Below, piece by piece: positions 54,686 to 64,000 of a DNA stretch of 64,000 nucleotides. The translations under genes were made by a program, and so were the position numbers. A model generated the notes under the pieces. It made no database searches. It was not told the origin of the DNA and saw only the letters and a program-made list of their open reading frames with translations. Every line of letters starts with the position of its first letter. Position 1 is the first letter of the stretch. The DNA comes from Gemmobacter lanyuensis (GTDB taxonomy: Bacteria; Pseudomonadota; Alphaproteobacteria; Rhodobacterales; Rhodobacteraceae). The stretch lies in assembly GCF_014652355.1 (NCBI RefSeq), contig NZ_BMYQ01000003.1, positions 186,001-250,000 of the forward strand, in the 5' to 3' direction.

Positions 54686-55627
54686 ATGACCCAAGCGATC
54701 CCTTCCCCCCTTCCGACGCCGCGTGGCACCCTGACCCCCCAGCGCCCTCTGGCCGATCTGACATGGCTGCGCGTGGGCGGGCCTGCGGACTGGTTGTTTC
54801 AGCCCGCGGATGAGGCCGATCTGGCCGATTTCCTGGCCCGGCTGGACCCGGATGTGGCGGTTTTTCCGATGGGCGTGGGGTCCAACCTCATCGTGCGCGA
54901 TGGCGGGCTGCGCGCCGTGGTGATCCGGCTGGGGCGCGGTTTCAATGGGATCGAGGTCGACGGCGACCGTGTGACCGCCGGGGCCGCCGCGCTGGATGCC
55001 CATGTCGCGAAGAAGGCGGCCGAGGCGGGGCTGGATCTGACCTTCCTGCGCACCATCCCGGGATCAATCGGCGGTGCTGTGCGGATGAATGCAGGCTGCT
55101 ATGGCCACTATGTTGCCGATTTTCTTGAGGAAATCCGGGTGATCCTGCGCGATGGTACGCTGCAGGTTCTGCCCGCCGCCGCGCTGAACCTGCGCTATCG
55201 CCAGTCGGACCTGCCGGAAGGCGCTGTGGTCGTCTCGGCCACCTTCCGCGCGCCGCAGGGCGATGCGGCGGCACTGGCCGCGCGGATGGAAGATCAGTTG
55301 GCCAAGCGGGACGCCAGCCAGCCCACCAAGGACCGCAGCGCCGGGTCGACCTTCCGCAATCCGTTGGGGCGCAGTTCCACCGGCCAGGCCGATGACAGCC
55401 ATGAGCTGAAGGCCTGGAAGGTCATCGACGACGCAGGCATGCGCGGCGCCCGCATCGGAGGCGCACAGATGAGCGAGAAGCACTCCAACTTTCTGATCAA
55501 TGCCGGGGGGGCCACGGCCGCCGATCTGGAAGAATTGGGCGAGGAAGTGCGAAAAAGGGTTTTCCAACACAGCGGGATCACGTTAGAGTGGGAAATCATG
55601 CGTGTCGGTGAACCGGCTGCAAAATAA
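54686..55627 (+). CDS. murB: UDP-N-acetylenolpyruvoylglucosamine reductase MurB
   Basis: 313-residue FAD enzyme reducing the enolpyruvyl precursor to UDP-MurNAc. [23 protein letters not shown] (FAD site), [21 protein letters not shown] with the catalytic serine region, and [16 protein letters not shown]. The ATG at 54686 precedes conserved sequence; longer upstream frame is unconserved. It lies 89 bases after the DUF2484 gene. Confidence 0.96.
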   Translation: MTQAIPSPLPTPRGTLTPQRPLADLTWLRVGGPADWLFQPADEADLADFLARLDPDVAVFPMGVGSNLIVRDGGLRAVVIRLGRGFNGIEVDGDRVTAGAAALDAHVAKKAAEAGLDLTFLRTIPGSIGGAVRMNAGCYGHYVADFLEEIRVILRDGTLQVLPAAALNLRYRQSDLPEGAVVVSATFRAPQGDAAALAARMEDQLAKRDASQPTKDRSAGSTFRNPLGRSSTGQADDSHELKAWKVIDDAGMRGARIGGAQMSEKHSNFLINAGGATAADLEELGEEVRKRVFQHSGITLEWEIMRVGEPAAK

Positions 55628-55664
55628 CAAGAATATCGGGGCATAGACCCTGAAGAGGCAGTAA

Positions 55665-56588
55665 ATGGCGAGCAAGTCGGGCAAGACAGGCTCCCTGGTG
55701 GCGGTTTTGAAAGGTGGACTTTCCGCAGAGCGGGAGGTTTCTTTGGTATCCGGGCAGGAATGTGCCCGCGCCCTCAGGGATGCTGGATATGACGTGATCG
55801 AGGTCGATGCCGGCCCCGACCTGTCCGCGCGTCTTGTCGAAATCAAGCCTGATGTCGTCTTCAACGCCCTGCATGGCCGCTGGGGCGAAGATGGCTGCGT
55901 GCAGGGCCTGCTGGAATGGCTACGCATTCCTTATACCCATTCCGGGGTGCTGGCCTCGGCCCTTGCGATGGACAAGCAGCGCTCGAAAGAGGCCTATCGT
56001 GCGGCGGGGCTGCCAGTCGTGCAAAGCGTGATCGCCGCGCGTGATGAGGTGGGGCGTCGCCATGTCCTGCCGCCGCCCTATGTGGTGAAGCCCAATAACG
56101 AAGGCTCCTCCGTCGGGGTCTATATCGTGCAGGATGGCGCGAATACGCCGCCGCAACTGCCCGACACCATGCCCGCGCAGGTGATGGTCGAAACCTATGC
56201 CCCGGGGCGCGAACTGACGACTGCCGTCATGGGCGACCGGGCGCTGGGGGTGACGGATATCATCACCACCGGCTGGTATGATTATAACGCGAAATATTCG
56301 GTCGGCGGGTCGCGCCACGAAATTCCGGCCAATATCCCGGCGGATATTGCGGCCGCCTGCCATGATTACGCCCTGCGCGCGCATCGGGCGCTGGGGTGCC
56401 GTGGCCTGTCGCGCACTGATTTCCGCTGGGATGAAAGCCGCGGTCTGGCGGGGCTGATCCTGCTGGAAACCAATACCCAGCCGGGGATGACGCCCACCTC
56501 GCTTGCGCCCGAACAGGCCGCGCATTGCGGCATTTCCTTCCCCGAACTTTGCCGCTGGATCGTGGAGGATGCGTCATGCGACCGCTGA
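55665..56588 (+). CDS. ddl: D-alanine:D-alanine ligase Ddl
   Basis: 307-residue ATP-grasp ligase making D-Ala-D-Ala. [60 protein letters not shown], and the metal site [15 protein letters not shown]. Complete. The ftsQ start lies inside its 3' end, a 13-base overlap in another frame. Confidence 0.96.
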   Translation: MASKSGKTGSLVAVLKGGLSAEREVSLVSGQECARALRDAGYDVIEVDAGPDLSARLVEIKPDVVFNALHGRWGEDGCVQGLLEWLRIPYTHSGVLASALAMDKQRSKEAYRAAGLPVVQSVIAARDEVGRRHVLPPPYVVKPNNEGSSVGVYIVQDGANTPPQLPDTMPAQVMVETYAPGRELTTAVMGDRALGVTDIITTGWYDYNAKYSVGGSRHEIPANIPADIAAACHDYALRAHRALGCRGLSRTDFRWDESRGLAGLILLETNTQPGMTPTSLAPEQAAHCGISFPELCRWIVEDASCDR

Positions 56589-57544
56589 TCGCGGACCGAC
56601 GCTATCCCCCGGTGACGGCGCCGCAGCGCCCGCAGGCCGCGCGCCCGCGCACCGCCCCTGCGGCCCAGGCGCCGCAGTCGCATGTGCGGCGCGACCCTGC
56701 ACCGACGCGCATGGCCTATCGGATGCAGCGCCTGTGGCTGACGCCGGTGTTCCGCATCTTCTTTCGCCTTGGGCTGCCCCTGCTGGTCATCGGGCTGGTG
56801 GGGTTGGTCTGGCTGGGCAATGATGCCCGCCGTGCCGCCCTGTTTGCCCAGATCGATGCGCTGCGCGAGGCGGTGGAAAGCCGCCCCGAGTTCCGCGTCT
56901 CGGTCCTGCGGGTGACGGGCGCCTCGCCGACGCTGGATGCCGCGATTCGTGAAAAGCTGGCGGTCCAGCTGCCGGCCTCGAGCTTCGATATCGACCTTGA
57001 GGCTGCGCAGGCGCGGATTTCGTCACTGGATGCGGTGGCCAAGGCCGAACTCAAGGTCGCGGGCGGCGGTGTGCTGGAAGTCAATGTGACCGAGCGCATG
57101 CCCGCGCTGATCTGGCGCCGGGGCGCCGAACTGGACCTGCTGGATGAAACCGGGCGCCGCGTGGCGCGGGTGCTGACGCGCGCCGATCGCCCCGACCTGC
57201 CGGTGATCGCGGGGGACGGGGCCAATATGAACGCGGCCGAGGCGCTGCAGATCGTGGCCGCCGCCGAACCGATCGTGCCGCGCCTGCGCGGCCTTGTGCG
57301 TGTGGGCGAACGCCGCTGGGACGTGGTGCTGGACCGCGGTCAGCGCATCCTGCTGCCCGCCAACAACCCCGTGCGTGCGCTGGAACGTCTGCTCGCGCTC
57401 GACAAGGCCGAAGACCTGCTGAACCGGGATGTGCTGACGGTGGACCTGCGGTCCCAGCAGCGCCCCACCCTGCGACTTGCCCCCAATGCCCTGCGCGCCC
57501 TGCGCCGGGCTCAGGGAATTGAGACTGTGGAGAACGACCTGTGA
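56576..57544 (+). CDS. ftsQ: Cell division protein FtsQ
   Basis: 322-residue single-pass membrane protein. Pro/Arg-rich cytoplasmic N-terminus of about 60 residues, membrane helix near residues 62-82 ([17 protein letters not shown]), then the POTRA domain ([23 protein letters not shown]) and the FtsQ beta domain ([21 protein letters not shown]). It links early and late divisome parts. The ATG at 56576 has GGAGGAT upstream. The stop overlaps the GTG of ftsA. Confidence 0.95.
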   Translation: MRPLIADRRYPPVTAPQRPQAARPRTAPAAQAPQSHVRRDPAPTRMAYRMQRLWLTPVFRIFFRLGLPLLVIGLVGLVWLGNDARRAALFAQIDALREAVESRPEFRVSVLRVTGASPTLDAAIREKLAVQLPASSFDIDLEAAQARISSLDAVAKAELKVAGGGVLEVNVTERMPALIWRRGAELDLLDETGRRVARVLTRADRPDLPVIAGDGANMNAAEALQIVAAAEPIVPRLRGLVRVGERRWDVVLDRGQRILLPANNPVRALERLLALDKAEDLLNRDVLTVDLRSQQRPTLRLAPNALRALRRAQGIETVENDL

Positions 57545-58875
57545 CCGATCTCTATCAATCCCAACGTGCCATGCGGAACATGCGCCGCGCCGCCATGCAG
57601 CGGGGCGTTGTCGCCATTCTGGACATCGGCAGCAGCAAGATCGCCTGCCTTGTCCTGCGCTTTGATGGCCCCGAACGGCGGCGCGATGCCGATGGTGTGG
57701 GGTCGATGGCGGGGCAATCGCAATTCCGCATCATCGGCGCTGCGACCACGCGGTCGCGCGGCGTGCGCTTTGGCGAAATCCATGTGATGAGCGAAACGGA
57801 ACGCGCCATCCGCACGGCCGTGCAGGCGGCGCAGAAGATGGCGAATGTGCGGGTTGACCACGTCATCGCCTGCTTCTCGGGCGCCGAGCCGCGCAGCTAT
57901 GGTCTGGCCGGGGAAATCGAGCTGGCCGACAGTGTCGTCACCGAACAGGATGTGGCGCGGGTTTTGGCCTCTTGCGACATGCCCGACATCGGGCCGGGGC
58001 GCGAGGTGCTGCATGCCCAGCCGGTGAACTTTGCGCTGGATCACCGGTCGGGTCTGGGCGATCCGCGCGGGCAGATCGGCAACCGTCTGGCCTGCGACAT
58101 GCACCTTCTGTCGGTCGAGGCCAGCGTGGTGCAGAACCTGTTCTACTGCATCAAGCGCTGTGACCTCGAACTGGCCGGGATTGCCTCCTCGGCCTATGTC
58201 TCGGGCGTCTCGAGCCTGGTGGAAGACGAACAGGAACTGGGCGCCGCCTGCATCGACATGGGCGGCGGTTCGACCGGCATTTCGATCTTCATCAAGAAGC
58301 ACATGATCTATGCCGACAGCGTCCGCATGGGCGGGGATCACATCACCTCGGACATTGCCAAGGGGCTTCAGGTGCCGATGGCGGTGGCCGAGCGCATCAA
58401 GACCAAGCACGGCGATGTCCATGCCACGGGCAAGGACGACCGCGAGATGATCGACATCGGCGGCGACAGCGGTGATTGGGAAAAGGACCGCCGTCAGGTC
58501 AGCCGGACCGAGCTGATCGGCATCATGCGCCCGCGCGTGGAAGAAATCCTCGAAGAAGCGCGCGTCCGTCTGGATGCGGCCGGGTTCGAACATCTGCCCA
58601 GCCAGCAGATCGTGCTGACGGGCGGGGGCAGCCAGATCCCGGGTCTTGCCCATCTGGCGACCCGCATCCTCGGTCAGCGCGTCCGTCTGGGCCGCCCGCT
58701 GCGGATCCAGGGGCTGCCGCAGGCGGTGACCGGCCCGGCCTTTTCTTCGGCGGTGGGCCTGTGTCTCTTTGCGACCCATCCGCAGGATGAATGGTGGGAC
58801 TTCGACATCCCGGCCGAGAAATACCCGGCCCGGTCCCTGAAGCGGGCCTTCAAGTGGTTCAAGGACAACTGGTAA
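57541..58875 (+). CDS. ftsA: Cell division protein FtsA
   Basis: 444-residue actin-like ATPase that tethers FtsZ to the membrane. ATPase phosphate loops VAILDIGSSKIACLV and IDMGGGSTGISIF, the SHS2-type domain between them (DQPVN-equivalent HAQPVNFALD), GGSQIPGL and the C-terminal amphipathic helix (SLKRAFKWFKDNW). An insert is present near residues 298-318 (TGKDDREMIDIGGDSG). The start is GTG at 57541, sharing GTGA with the ftsQ stop. A 212-base leader separates it from ftsZ. Confidence 0.96.
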   Translation: MTDLYQSQRAMRNMRRAAMQRGVVAILDIGSSKIACLVLRFDGPERRRDADGVGSMAGQSQFRIIGAATTRSRGVRFGEIHVMSETERAIRTAVQAAQKMANVRVDHVIACFSGAEPRSYGLAGEIELADSVVTEQDVARVLASCDMPDIGPGREVLHAQPVNFALDHRSGLGDPRGQIGNRLACDMHLLSVEASVVQNLFYCIKRCDLELAGIASSAYVSGVSSLVEDEQELGAACIDMGGGSTGISIFIKKHMIYADSVRMGGDHITSDIAKGLQVPMAVAERIKTKHGDVHATGKDDREMIDIGGDSGDWEKDRRQVSRTELIGIMRPRVEEILEEARVRLDAAGFEHLPSQQIVLTGGGSQIPGLAHLATRILGQRVRLGRPLRIQGLPQAVTGPAFSSAVGLCLFATHPQDEWWDFDIPAEKYPARSLKRAFKWFKDNW

Positions 58876-58924
58876 CCCCCACATTCAGCACATCTGGCGA
58901 AATCCCGCTTAAAGGGAGGCCCTT

Positions 58925-58957
58925 ATCCCCCATATTTTGTGGGGATGAGCGTTTTTT
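58925..58957 (+). terminator. Hairpin with T-run between ftsA and ftsZ
   Basis: ATCCCC (58925-58930) pairs with GGGGAT (58941-58946); GAGCGTTTTTTT follows. It is weak as a terminator, but the T-run is clear. It may reduce read-through from ftsA so that ftsZ depends on its own promoter. Confidence 0.45.
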
Positions 58958-58976
58958 TCGTGACCTTCCCCGCCAC

Positions 58977-58985
58977 TGTGGATAG
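58977..58985 (-). promoter_or_regulatory. Near-consensus DnaA box in the ftsZ leader
   Basis: TGTGGATAG is one base from the DnaA-box consensus (TTATCCACA reversed). It lies 103 bases before the ftsZ ATG. DnaA control of ftsZ is known in Caulobacter. Here it is inference. Confidence 0.35.
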
Positions 58986-59087
58986 AATTGAGGATAATTC
59001 AGAGCGTCCGCGTCCGGGACAGATGCGCTCAATGCTCTGAAATTCAAAGAAAACACGGCGGCCCAAGTATAAACAGGCGGATTGGCG

Positions 59088-60770
59088 ATGACCCTGAATC
59101 TGATGATGACTTCCCAGCGTGAAGAGCTGAAGCCCCGCATCACCGTGTTCGGTGTTGGCGGCGCGGGCGGCAACGCCGTGAACAACATGATCGAGAAACA
59201 GCTGGAAGGGGTCGAGTTCGTCGTCGCCAATACCGACGCGCAGGCGCTCCAGCAATCCAAGGCCACGGCCCGCATCCAGATGGGTCCGAAAGTGACCGAG
59301 GGTCTGGGGGCAGGGGCCCGTCCGTCGGTGGGCGCCGCCGCCGCCGAGGAAACCATCGAGGCCATCGTCGACCAGCTGGCCGGGGCGCATATGTGCTTCA
59401 TCACCGCGGGTATGGGTGGTGGCACCGGCACCGGCGCAGCCCCGATCATCGCGCAGGCCGCGCGCGAGCTGGGCGTGCTGACCGTGGGCGTCGTGACCAA
59501 GCCCTTCCAGTTTGAGGGCAACAAGCGGATGCGTCAGGCCGATGAGGGCATCGAAGCCCTGCAGAAGGTCGTCGATACGCTGATCATCATTCCGAACCAG
59601 AACCTGTTCCGTCTGGCCAACGAACGCACCACCTTTACCGAAGCCTTCGCCATGGCCGACGACGTGCTGTATCAGGGCGTCAAGGGTGTGACCGATCTGA
59701 TGGTGCGTCCGGGGCTGATCAACCTCGACTTCGCCGACGTGCGTTCGGTGATGGACGAGATGGGCAAGGCCATGATGGGCACCGGCGAGGCCAGCGGCGA
59801 CGAACGCGCCCGCGAGGCGGCCGAGAAGGCCATCGCCAACCCGCTGCTGGACGAAATCAGCCTGAATGGCGCCAAGGGCGTGCTGATCAATATCACCGGC
59901 GGCTATGATCTGACCCTGTTCGAACTGGACGAGGCCGCGAATATCATTCGCGAAAAGGTCGATCCGGACGCCAATATCATCGTGGGCTCCACCCTCGATC
60001 CGAACATGGATGGCATGCTGCGTGTGTCGGTCGTGGCGACGGGGATTGATGCCTCGGCCTCGAACCGCGCCGAAACGCCGACCCGCCGCCCGATGGGCAG
60101 CGCTGCGCCGACCTTCGCCCCCGCGCCGGAACCCAAGCCCGAGCCGCGCGCCCCGATGATGGCGCAGCCCGCGCCCGCGCCGCAGTATCAGCCCGCGCCG
60201 CAGCAACCGGTGATGCAGCAGCAGCCCGTCATGCAGCAGCCCGTGCCGCCGCAGCAGCAGATGATGTTCGAACAGACTCCGGCGCCGCAGCAGTATGAAT
60301 TCCAGCCGATGCACGAACAGCCCGAGGCGATGGATGACCTGCCGCCTCCGGCCTATCGTCCGCAGCCGGCGGCCCAGCCCGCGCCGCAGCGTGGCTATTC
60401 CGCCCATAACGATGATCCGGGCGTCTTTGTCGCCCCGCGTCCGCGCCCTGCTGGGCAACCCTCGCCCGAGGCGCTGGCCCGTCTGCAGGCGGCCGTGACC
60501 AAGAACCCCGCCACCGGGCAGCGTCCGCAGCCTGCTGCACAGCGCCCGGCCGCCCCTGCGGCCCCGGCACCTGCCGCCCGCCCGGCCGAGAAATCGCGCT
60601 TCGGGATCGGCTCGCTCATCAACCGTATGGCCGGTCACGGGGCCGAACCGGCCGCCGAGCGCGCGCCGCGCCAGCAGCCGCAAGTGACCGCCTATGATGA
60701 AGAGCCCGAGCTTTCGGCCGATCAGGAACGCATCGAAATTCCGGCCTTCCTGCGCCGTCAGGCCAACTGA
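59088..60770 (+). CDS. ftsZ: Cell division protein FtsZ
   Basis: 560-residue tubulin-like GTPase forming the Z-ring. GTP site [15 protein letters not shown] at residues 22-36 and tubulin signature [15 protein letters not shown] near 107-121; T7 loop [18 protein letters not shown] long Pro/Gln/Ala-rich linker of about 220 residues follows, then the conserved C-terminal peptide [12 protein letters not shown] that binds FtsA. The long linker is typical of alphaproteobacteria. The ATG at 59088 precedes the conserved MTLNLMM; a TTG at 59082 is in frame. A terminator follows. Confidence 0.97.
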   Translation: MTLNLMMTSQREELKPRITVFGVGGAGGNAVNNMIEKQLEGVEFVVANTDAQALQQSKATARIQMGPKVTEGLGAGARPSVGAAAAEETIEAIVDQLAGAHMCFITAGMGGGTGTGAAPIIAQAARELGVLTVGVVTKPFQFEGNKRMRQADEGIEALQKVVDTLIIIPNQNLFRLANERTTFTEAFAMADDVLYQGVKGVTDLMVRPGLINLDFADVRSVMDEMGKAMMGTGEASGDERAREAAEKAIANPLLDEISLNGAKGVLINITGGYDLTLFELDEAANIIREKVDPDANIIVGSTLDPNMDGMLRVSVVATGIDASASNRAETPTRRPMGSAAPTFAPAPEPKPEPRAPMMAQPAPAPQYQPAPQQPVMQQQPVMQQPVPPQQQMMFEQTPAPQQYEFQPMHEQPEAMDDLPPPAYRPQPAAQPAPQRGYSAHNDDPGVFVAPRPRPAGQPSPEALARLQAAVTKNPATGQRPQPAAQRPAAPAAPAPAARPAEKSRFGIGSLINRMAGHGAEPAAERAPRQQPQVTAYDEEPELSADQERIEIPAFLRRQAN

Positions 60771-60802
60771 CAGACGCTACGTCAAGGTAACAAGTTTTCC
60801 GC

Positions 60803-60830
60803 AAAGGCCCGGGCGACCGGGCCTTTTTCT
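60803..60830 (+). terminator. Terminator of ftsZ
   Basis: AAAGGCCCGG (60803-60812), GCGA tetraloop, CCGGGCCTTT (60817-60826), then TTCT. A perfect 10-bp stem with a GNRA loop. Confidence 0.88.
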
Positions 60831-61004
60831 TTTTTATATTAAGGGGTTGGGTGTAGCTTGGCGGATTTTTGCAGTCTGTTTGGATCTCTGTTACATCCGG
60901 TTACAAAGAGTGAGTTGTTCCAGAACCCCCTCGGAATTACCTAAACTTCGCGGCGTTTCCCGTAAGGGCTGCGCTGCGGAATCGGACCATTCTGAGGGTT
61001 GAAC

Positions 61005-61925
61005 GTGCAACATACCTTGAAATCCGCTGCGGTCTTTGACGGGCTCGGCCTGCATTCGGGGAAACCCGTGCGCATGGTGGTGCATCCCGCCGCGACCGAT
61101 TCCGGGGTCTGGTTCAAACGCACCGATCTTGACACTGGCGATGTGCTGATCCCGGCGCGCTGGGATGCGGTGGTGCCGTCGAAACTCTGCACGCTGATCG
61201 CGAACCCTTCGGGGGTTTCGGTCTCGACCATCGAACATATCATGGCGGCGCTGGCGGGCTGCGCCATCCATAACGCGCTGATCGAAATCGACGGGCCGGA
61301 AGTGCCGATCCTTGACGGTTCGGCCGTGCCTTTCGTGGATCGCTTCCTTGCCGTGGGCATCGTGGCGCAGGATGCGCCGGTGCGCGCCATCCGCGTCCGC
61401 AAGGCCGTCGAAGTGCGCGACGGCGAGGCCGTGGCCCGGCTTGAGCCTTCCGACAACCTTGAGATCGATTTCCGCATCGACTTTGCCGAAACCGCGATCG
61501 GCCGTCAGGAACGCCATCTGAACATGGCCAACGGCGCCTTTGTGCGCGAACTGTGTGACAGCCGCACCTTCTGCCTGCAGGCCGATGTCGATTTCATGCG
61601 CGCCAATGGCCTGGCCTTGGGCGGCACACTGGAAAACGCGGTGGTGTTCGAGGATGGTGAAGTGCTGAGCCCCGGCGGCCTGCGTCACGCCGATGAACCT
61701 GTGCGCCACAAGATGCTGGATGCCGTCGGCGATCTTTCGCTTGCGGGCGGGCCGATCCTTGGCCGCTACACCGGCATCCGTGCGGGCCATGCGCTGACCA
61801 ACCGGCTGCTGCGTGCGCTCTTTGCCCAGCCCGATGCCTGGTGCTTTGTCGAATGTGGCGCGAAAACCGAACGCAAGCTGCCCGGCATGGGTGTGCATCG
61901 CGGCGATCTGCCGGCGCATCACTGA
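61005..61925 (+). CDS. lpxC: UDP-3-O-acyl-N-acetylglucosamine deacetylase LpxC
   Basis: 306-residue zinc deacetylase of the committed step in lipid A synthesis. Zinc and catalytic motifs: H78 in STIEHIMAALAG, the DGSAVPFVD block, and HKMLDAVGDLSL near residue 235 with the second zinc histidine and aspartate; the final HRGDLPAHH holds the catalytic histidine region. The start is taken as GTG at 61005 (MQHTLKSAAVF), with GAGGG 7 bases upstream; a TTG at 60999 is in frame. Location after ftsZ is conserved. Confidence 0.96.
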   Translation: MQHTLKSAAVFDGLGLHSGKPVRMVVHPAATDSGVWFKRTDLDTGDVLIPARWDAVVPSKLCTLIANPSGVSVSTIEHIMAALAGCAIHNALIEIDGPEVPILDGSAVPFVDRFLAVGIVAQDAPVRAIRVRKAVEVRDGEAVARLEPSDNLEIDFRIDFAETAIGRQERHLNMANGAFVRELCDSRTFCLQADVDFMRANGLALGGTLENAVVFEDGEVLSPGGLRHADEPVRHKMLDAVGDLSLAGGPILGRYTGIRAGHALTNRLLRALFAQPDAWCFVECGAKTERKLPGMGVHRGDLPAHH

Positions 61926-61934
61926 CCTGGGGCG

Positions 61935-61968
61935 CGGCGGCGAAAGGCGTTTTGCGCCGCCGATTTTT
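61935..61968 (+). terminator. Terminator of lpxC
   Basis: CGGCGGCG (61935-61942), 12-base loop, CGCCGCCG (61955-61962), then ATTTTTCT. The right arm overlaps the -35 of the next promoter. Confidence 0.8.
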
Positions 61969-61980
61969 CTGTGCTAGGAC
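61952..61980 (+). promoter_or_regulatory. Probable bamD promoter embedded in the lpxC terminator
   Basis: TTGCGC (61952-61957), 17-base spacer, TAGGAC (61975-61980). The -35 lies in the loop and right arm of the terminator hairpin. Confidence 0.45.
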
Positions 61981-62064
61981 AAGCCAAACGGGTCCGGCCT
62001 CCATCGGGTCGGAACAGGCTCTGGCTGGCTTTGGGTCCGCCGGGCGGGATTTGACGAGGCAGAT

Positions 62065-62916
62065 GTGCGACAGATGACGGGCGGATCTTCGGGGGCGGGC
62101 ATCCTTGGCGGGTTGCTGCTGACAGCATTCCTCGCAGCCTGCGGGGCAGGCGCGCCGAAAGAGGCCCCGCTGGACACGCTCAGCGCCGAACAGATCTACA
62201 AACGCGGCGAATTCCTGCTTGAGCAGGACAACGACCCCACAGAGGCTGTCCGCTATTTCACCGAGGTGGAACGCCTTTACCCCTATTCCGATTGGGCGCG
62301 CCGCGCGCTGATCATGCAGGCCTTCACCTATCACAAGAGCAAGGAATATGAGGACGCCCGTCAGGCGGCCCAGCGGTTCCTTGATTACTATCCGGGCGAT
62401 GAGGATGCGGCCTATGCCAAATACCTCATGGCGCTGTCCTACTATGACCAGATCGACGAGGTGGGCCGCGATCAGGGGCTGACCTTCCAGGCGCTTCAGG
62501 CGCTGCGTGAGGTCATCGAGGAATATCCCGACAGCGAATATGCGCGTTCGGCCATTCTGAAGTTCGACCTCGCCTTCGACCATCTCGCCGGAAAAGAGAT
62601 GGAGATCGGGCGCTTCTACCTCAAGCGCGGGCATTACACGGCGGCGATCAACCGTTTCCGCGTCGTGGTGCAGGATTTCCAGACCACGACCCACACGGCC
62701 GAGGCGCTGCATCGTCTGGTGGAATGCTATCTCGCGCTGGGGCTGACGGATGAGGCCCAGACCGCTGCCGCGATCCTTGGCCACAACTATCAATCCAGCC
62801 CGTTCTATCAGGACAGCTACAAGCTTTTGACCAGCCGCGGGTTGGAGCCCAAGGCCAAGGGCGACAGCTGGCTGGCCTCGGTCTATCGGCAGGTGATCCG
62901 GGGCGAATGGCTGTAA
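62065..62916 (+). CDS. bamD: Outer membrane protein assembly factor BamD
   Basis: 283-residue lipoprotein of the BAM complex. Signal with lipobox FLAAC, Cys26, then TPR-like repeats: LSAEQIYKRGEFLLEQ, FTEVERLYPYSDWARRALIM, SKEYEDARQAAQRFLDYYPG, and YLKRGHYTAAINRF. Length fits. The GTG at 62065 has GAGG 5 bases upstream; the ATG at 62074 is in frame but 14 bases from it. It lies between lpxC and recN, a conserved alphaproteobacterial order. Confidence 0.94.
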   Translation: MRQMTGGSSGAGILGGLLLTAFLAACGAGAPKEAPLDTLSAEQIYKRGEFLLEQDNDPTEAVRYFTEVERLYPYSDWARRALIMQAFTYHKSKEYEDARQAAQRFLDYYPGDEDAAYAKYLMALSYYDQIDEVGRDQGLTFQALQALREVIEEYPDSEYARSAILKFDLAFDHLAGKEMEIGRFYLKRGHYTAAINRFRVVVQDFQTTTHTAEALHRLVECYLALGLTDEAQTAAAILGHNYQSSPFYQDSYKLLTSRGLEPKAKGDSWLASVYRQVIRGEWL

Positions 62917-62952
62917 GGCAGGCGGGGGCAACCCTGACCGACGGGTAAGGCA

Positions 62953-64000
62953 ATGCTGCGCTCTCTTGATATTCGTGACATGCTCATCATCGAGCGGCTC
63001 TCGCTGGCGTTCCAGCCGGGGCTGAACGTGCTGACCGGGGAAACCGGGGCGGGCAAGTCCATCCTGCTCGACAGTCTGGGCTTCGTGCTGGGCTGGCGGG
63101 GCCGCGCCGAGCTGGTGCGTGCAGGTGCCGAAAAGGGCGAGGTTGTCGCCGTCTTCGATCTGCCTGCCGATCACCCGGCGCTGGCGGTGCTGGCGGATTA
63201 TGAGATCGAGGCCGAGGGCGAGCTGATCCTGCGCCGTGTGAACCACGCCGACGGGCGCAAGACCGCCTGGGCCAATGACCGCCGCGTCTCGGGCGAGGTG
63301 CTGCGCGCACTGTCGGAAACGCTGGTGGAACTGCATGGCCAGCATGACGACCGCGGGCTTCTGAACCCGCGCGGGCATCGGCAGATGCTGGATGCCTTTG
63401 CCGGGCTGGATCTGGCGCCGGTGCGGGCAGCCTGGGGCGCGCTGGGTCAGGCGCGCAAGGATCTTGCCAGTGCCGAAGGTGCGCTGGCGGCCGTGCGGGC
63501 GGAAGAGGAATTCCTGCGTCACGCCGTGGCCGAGCTGGACAAGCTGAACCCCGAACCGGGCGAAGAGGCCGTTCTGGATGCCCGCAGGCGCAGCATGCAG
63601 GCGTCCGAGAAGATCCGCGCCGACGTGGCCCGCGCGCATGCCGCGCTGTCTGAACAGGGCGCCGAAGCGATGCTGCTGGAGGCCCTGCGGCGGCTGGAAG
63701 GGGCGTCCGACCATGCTGAAGGCGCGCTGGAGGCGCCGATTGCCGCCCTGAACCGCGCCCTGACGGAACTGGGCGAGGCGCAATCCGGCGTCGAAAGCTG
63801 CCTCGATGCGCTGGATTTCAACCCGGCCGAGCTTGAGGCGCTGGAAGAGCGGCTTTTTGCCATCCGGGCGTTGGCGCGCAAACACTCGGTCCTGCCGGAT
63901 GATCTCGGCACCTTCGCACAGGGGCTGCGGAAGCGGCTGGAGGCGCTGGATGGGGGCGAAAAGAATATTGCGGCGCTGCGCCGGGCGCTGACGCTGGCCG
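62953..64000 (+). CDS. recN: DNA repair protein RecN, 5' part (continues past the window)
   Basis: First 349 codons of the SMC-like repair ATPase. Walker A GETGAGKS at residues 29-36 after MLRSLDIRDMLIIERLSL, the RecN-type VNHADGRKTAWANDR and ELHGQHDDRGLL (RecN signature), then Ala/Leu/Glu-rich sequence of the coiled-coil arm. The reading frame is open to the last base; Walker B and the end are outside the window. The start lies 36 bases after bamD with GGGTAAGG upstream. Confidence 0.95.
   Translation, partial: MLRSLDIRDMLIIERLSLAFQPGLNVLTGETGAGKSILLDSLGFVLGWRGRAELVRAGAEKGEVVAVFDLPADHPALAVLADYEIEAEGELILRRVNHADGRKTAWANDRRVSGEVLRALSETLVELHGQHDDRGLLNPRGHRQMLDAFAGLDLAPVRAAWGALGQARKDLASAEGALAAVRAEEEFLRHAVAELDKLNPEPGEEAVLDARRRSMQASEKIRADVARAHAALSEQGAEAMLLEALRRLEGASDHAEGALEAPIAALNRALTELGEAQSGVESCLDALDFNPAELEALEERLFAIRALARKHSVLPDDLGTFAQGLRKRLEALDGGEKNIAALRRALTLA

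Noticed and set aside
61594-63885. Long minus-strand open frame over lpxC, bamD and recN
   Set aside because: Shadow of three conserved genes on the plus strand.

Overview
Organism. The window is GC-rich and densely coded and looks like the core chromosome of an alphaproteobacterium of the order Rhodobacterales (Rhodobacter/Gemmobacter/Tabrizicola-like). This rests on the dnaG-rpoD pair, the alphaproteobacterial-type primary sigma factor, a DUF2484 gene between murC and murB, a DUF6455 protein, the trmB/aroA/cmk/rpsA/ihfB/trpF/trpB series and the dcw order ending in lpxC-bamD-recN. No rRNA, tRNA, CRISPR array, prophage or insertion sequence was seen. Genus-level placement is inference. || Layout. 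1-3.7 kb: 3' end of dnaG, then rpoD with a strong terminator. 3.7-9.9 kb: yjbQ-type gene, a small periplasmic protein, nrdR-ribD, a convergent AsmA-like gene, rimO. 9.9-13 kb: small genes (double CDGSH protein, four-helix membrane protein, dgkA, IMPACT/YigZ, DUF6455, an M48 lipoprotein protease, a short hypothetical). 13.3-15.7 kb: argD and argF. 15.7-19.4 kb: MFS exporter and hrpB helicase, minus strand. 19.5-29.1 kb: a two-way cluster for basic amino acids. On the minus strand lie a TetR regulator, an AruH-like arginine:pyruvate transaminase, an AruI-like 2-ketoarginine decarboxylase, a class III aminotransferase and a glutamine-synthetase-like ligase. On the plus strand lies a complete polar amino-acid ABC importer (ATPase, binding protein, two permeases). 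29.2-38.1 kb: trmB, an amidohydrolase, aroA, cmk, rpsA, ihfB, lapA-like, trpF, trpB. 38.3-40.0 kb: an acidic secreted protein, a PepSY-like protein and a membrane-bound LuxR-type regulator. 40.0-48.9 kb: DUF2237, a NylB-like serine hydrolase and pth (minus), a glycosyltransferase and a chemoreceptor (plus), rplY (minus), a second MFS (plus), an FMN L-lactate dehydrogenase and a GFA protein (minus). 49.0-64.0 kb: the division and cell-wall cluster, with murD inverted, then ftsW, murG, murC, DUF2484, murB, ddl, ftsQ, ftsA, ftsZ, followed by lpxC, bamD and the 5' part of recN. || How parts work together. The division genes are tightly coupled by 1-13 nt overlaps from ftsW to ftsA, and ftsZ has its own leader. 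The arginine cluster suggests uptake of a basic amino acid followed by transamination and decarboxylation of the keto acid, under a divergent TetR repressor. argD and argF serve arginine synthesis elsewhere in the window. || Most notable non-coding content. A family of intergenic hairpin repeats (at least six copies) ends in a conserved small hairpin around GATATTTTCAGACAGAAAAT and sits at operon boundaries and inside two operons (trpF/trpB, aruH/aruI). Other signals are several exact inverted repeats that look like operators, promoters whose geometry predicts leaderless mRNAs for rimO and a small gene, and two overlapping mini-ORFs in the rpsA leader.
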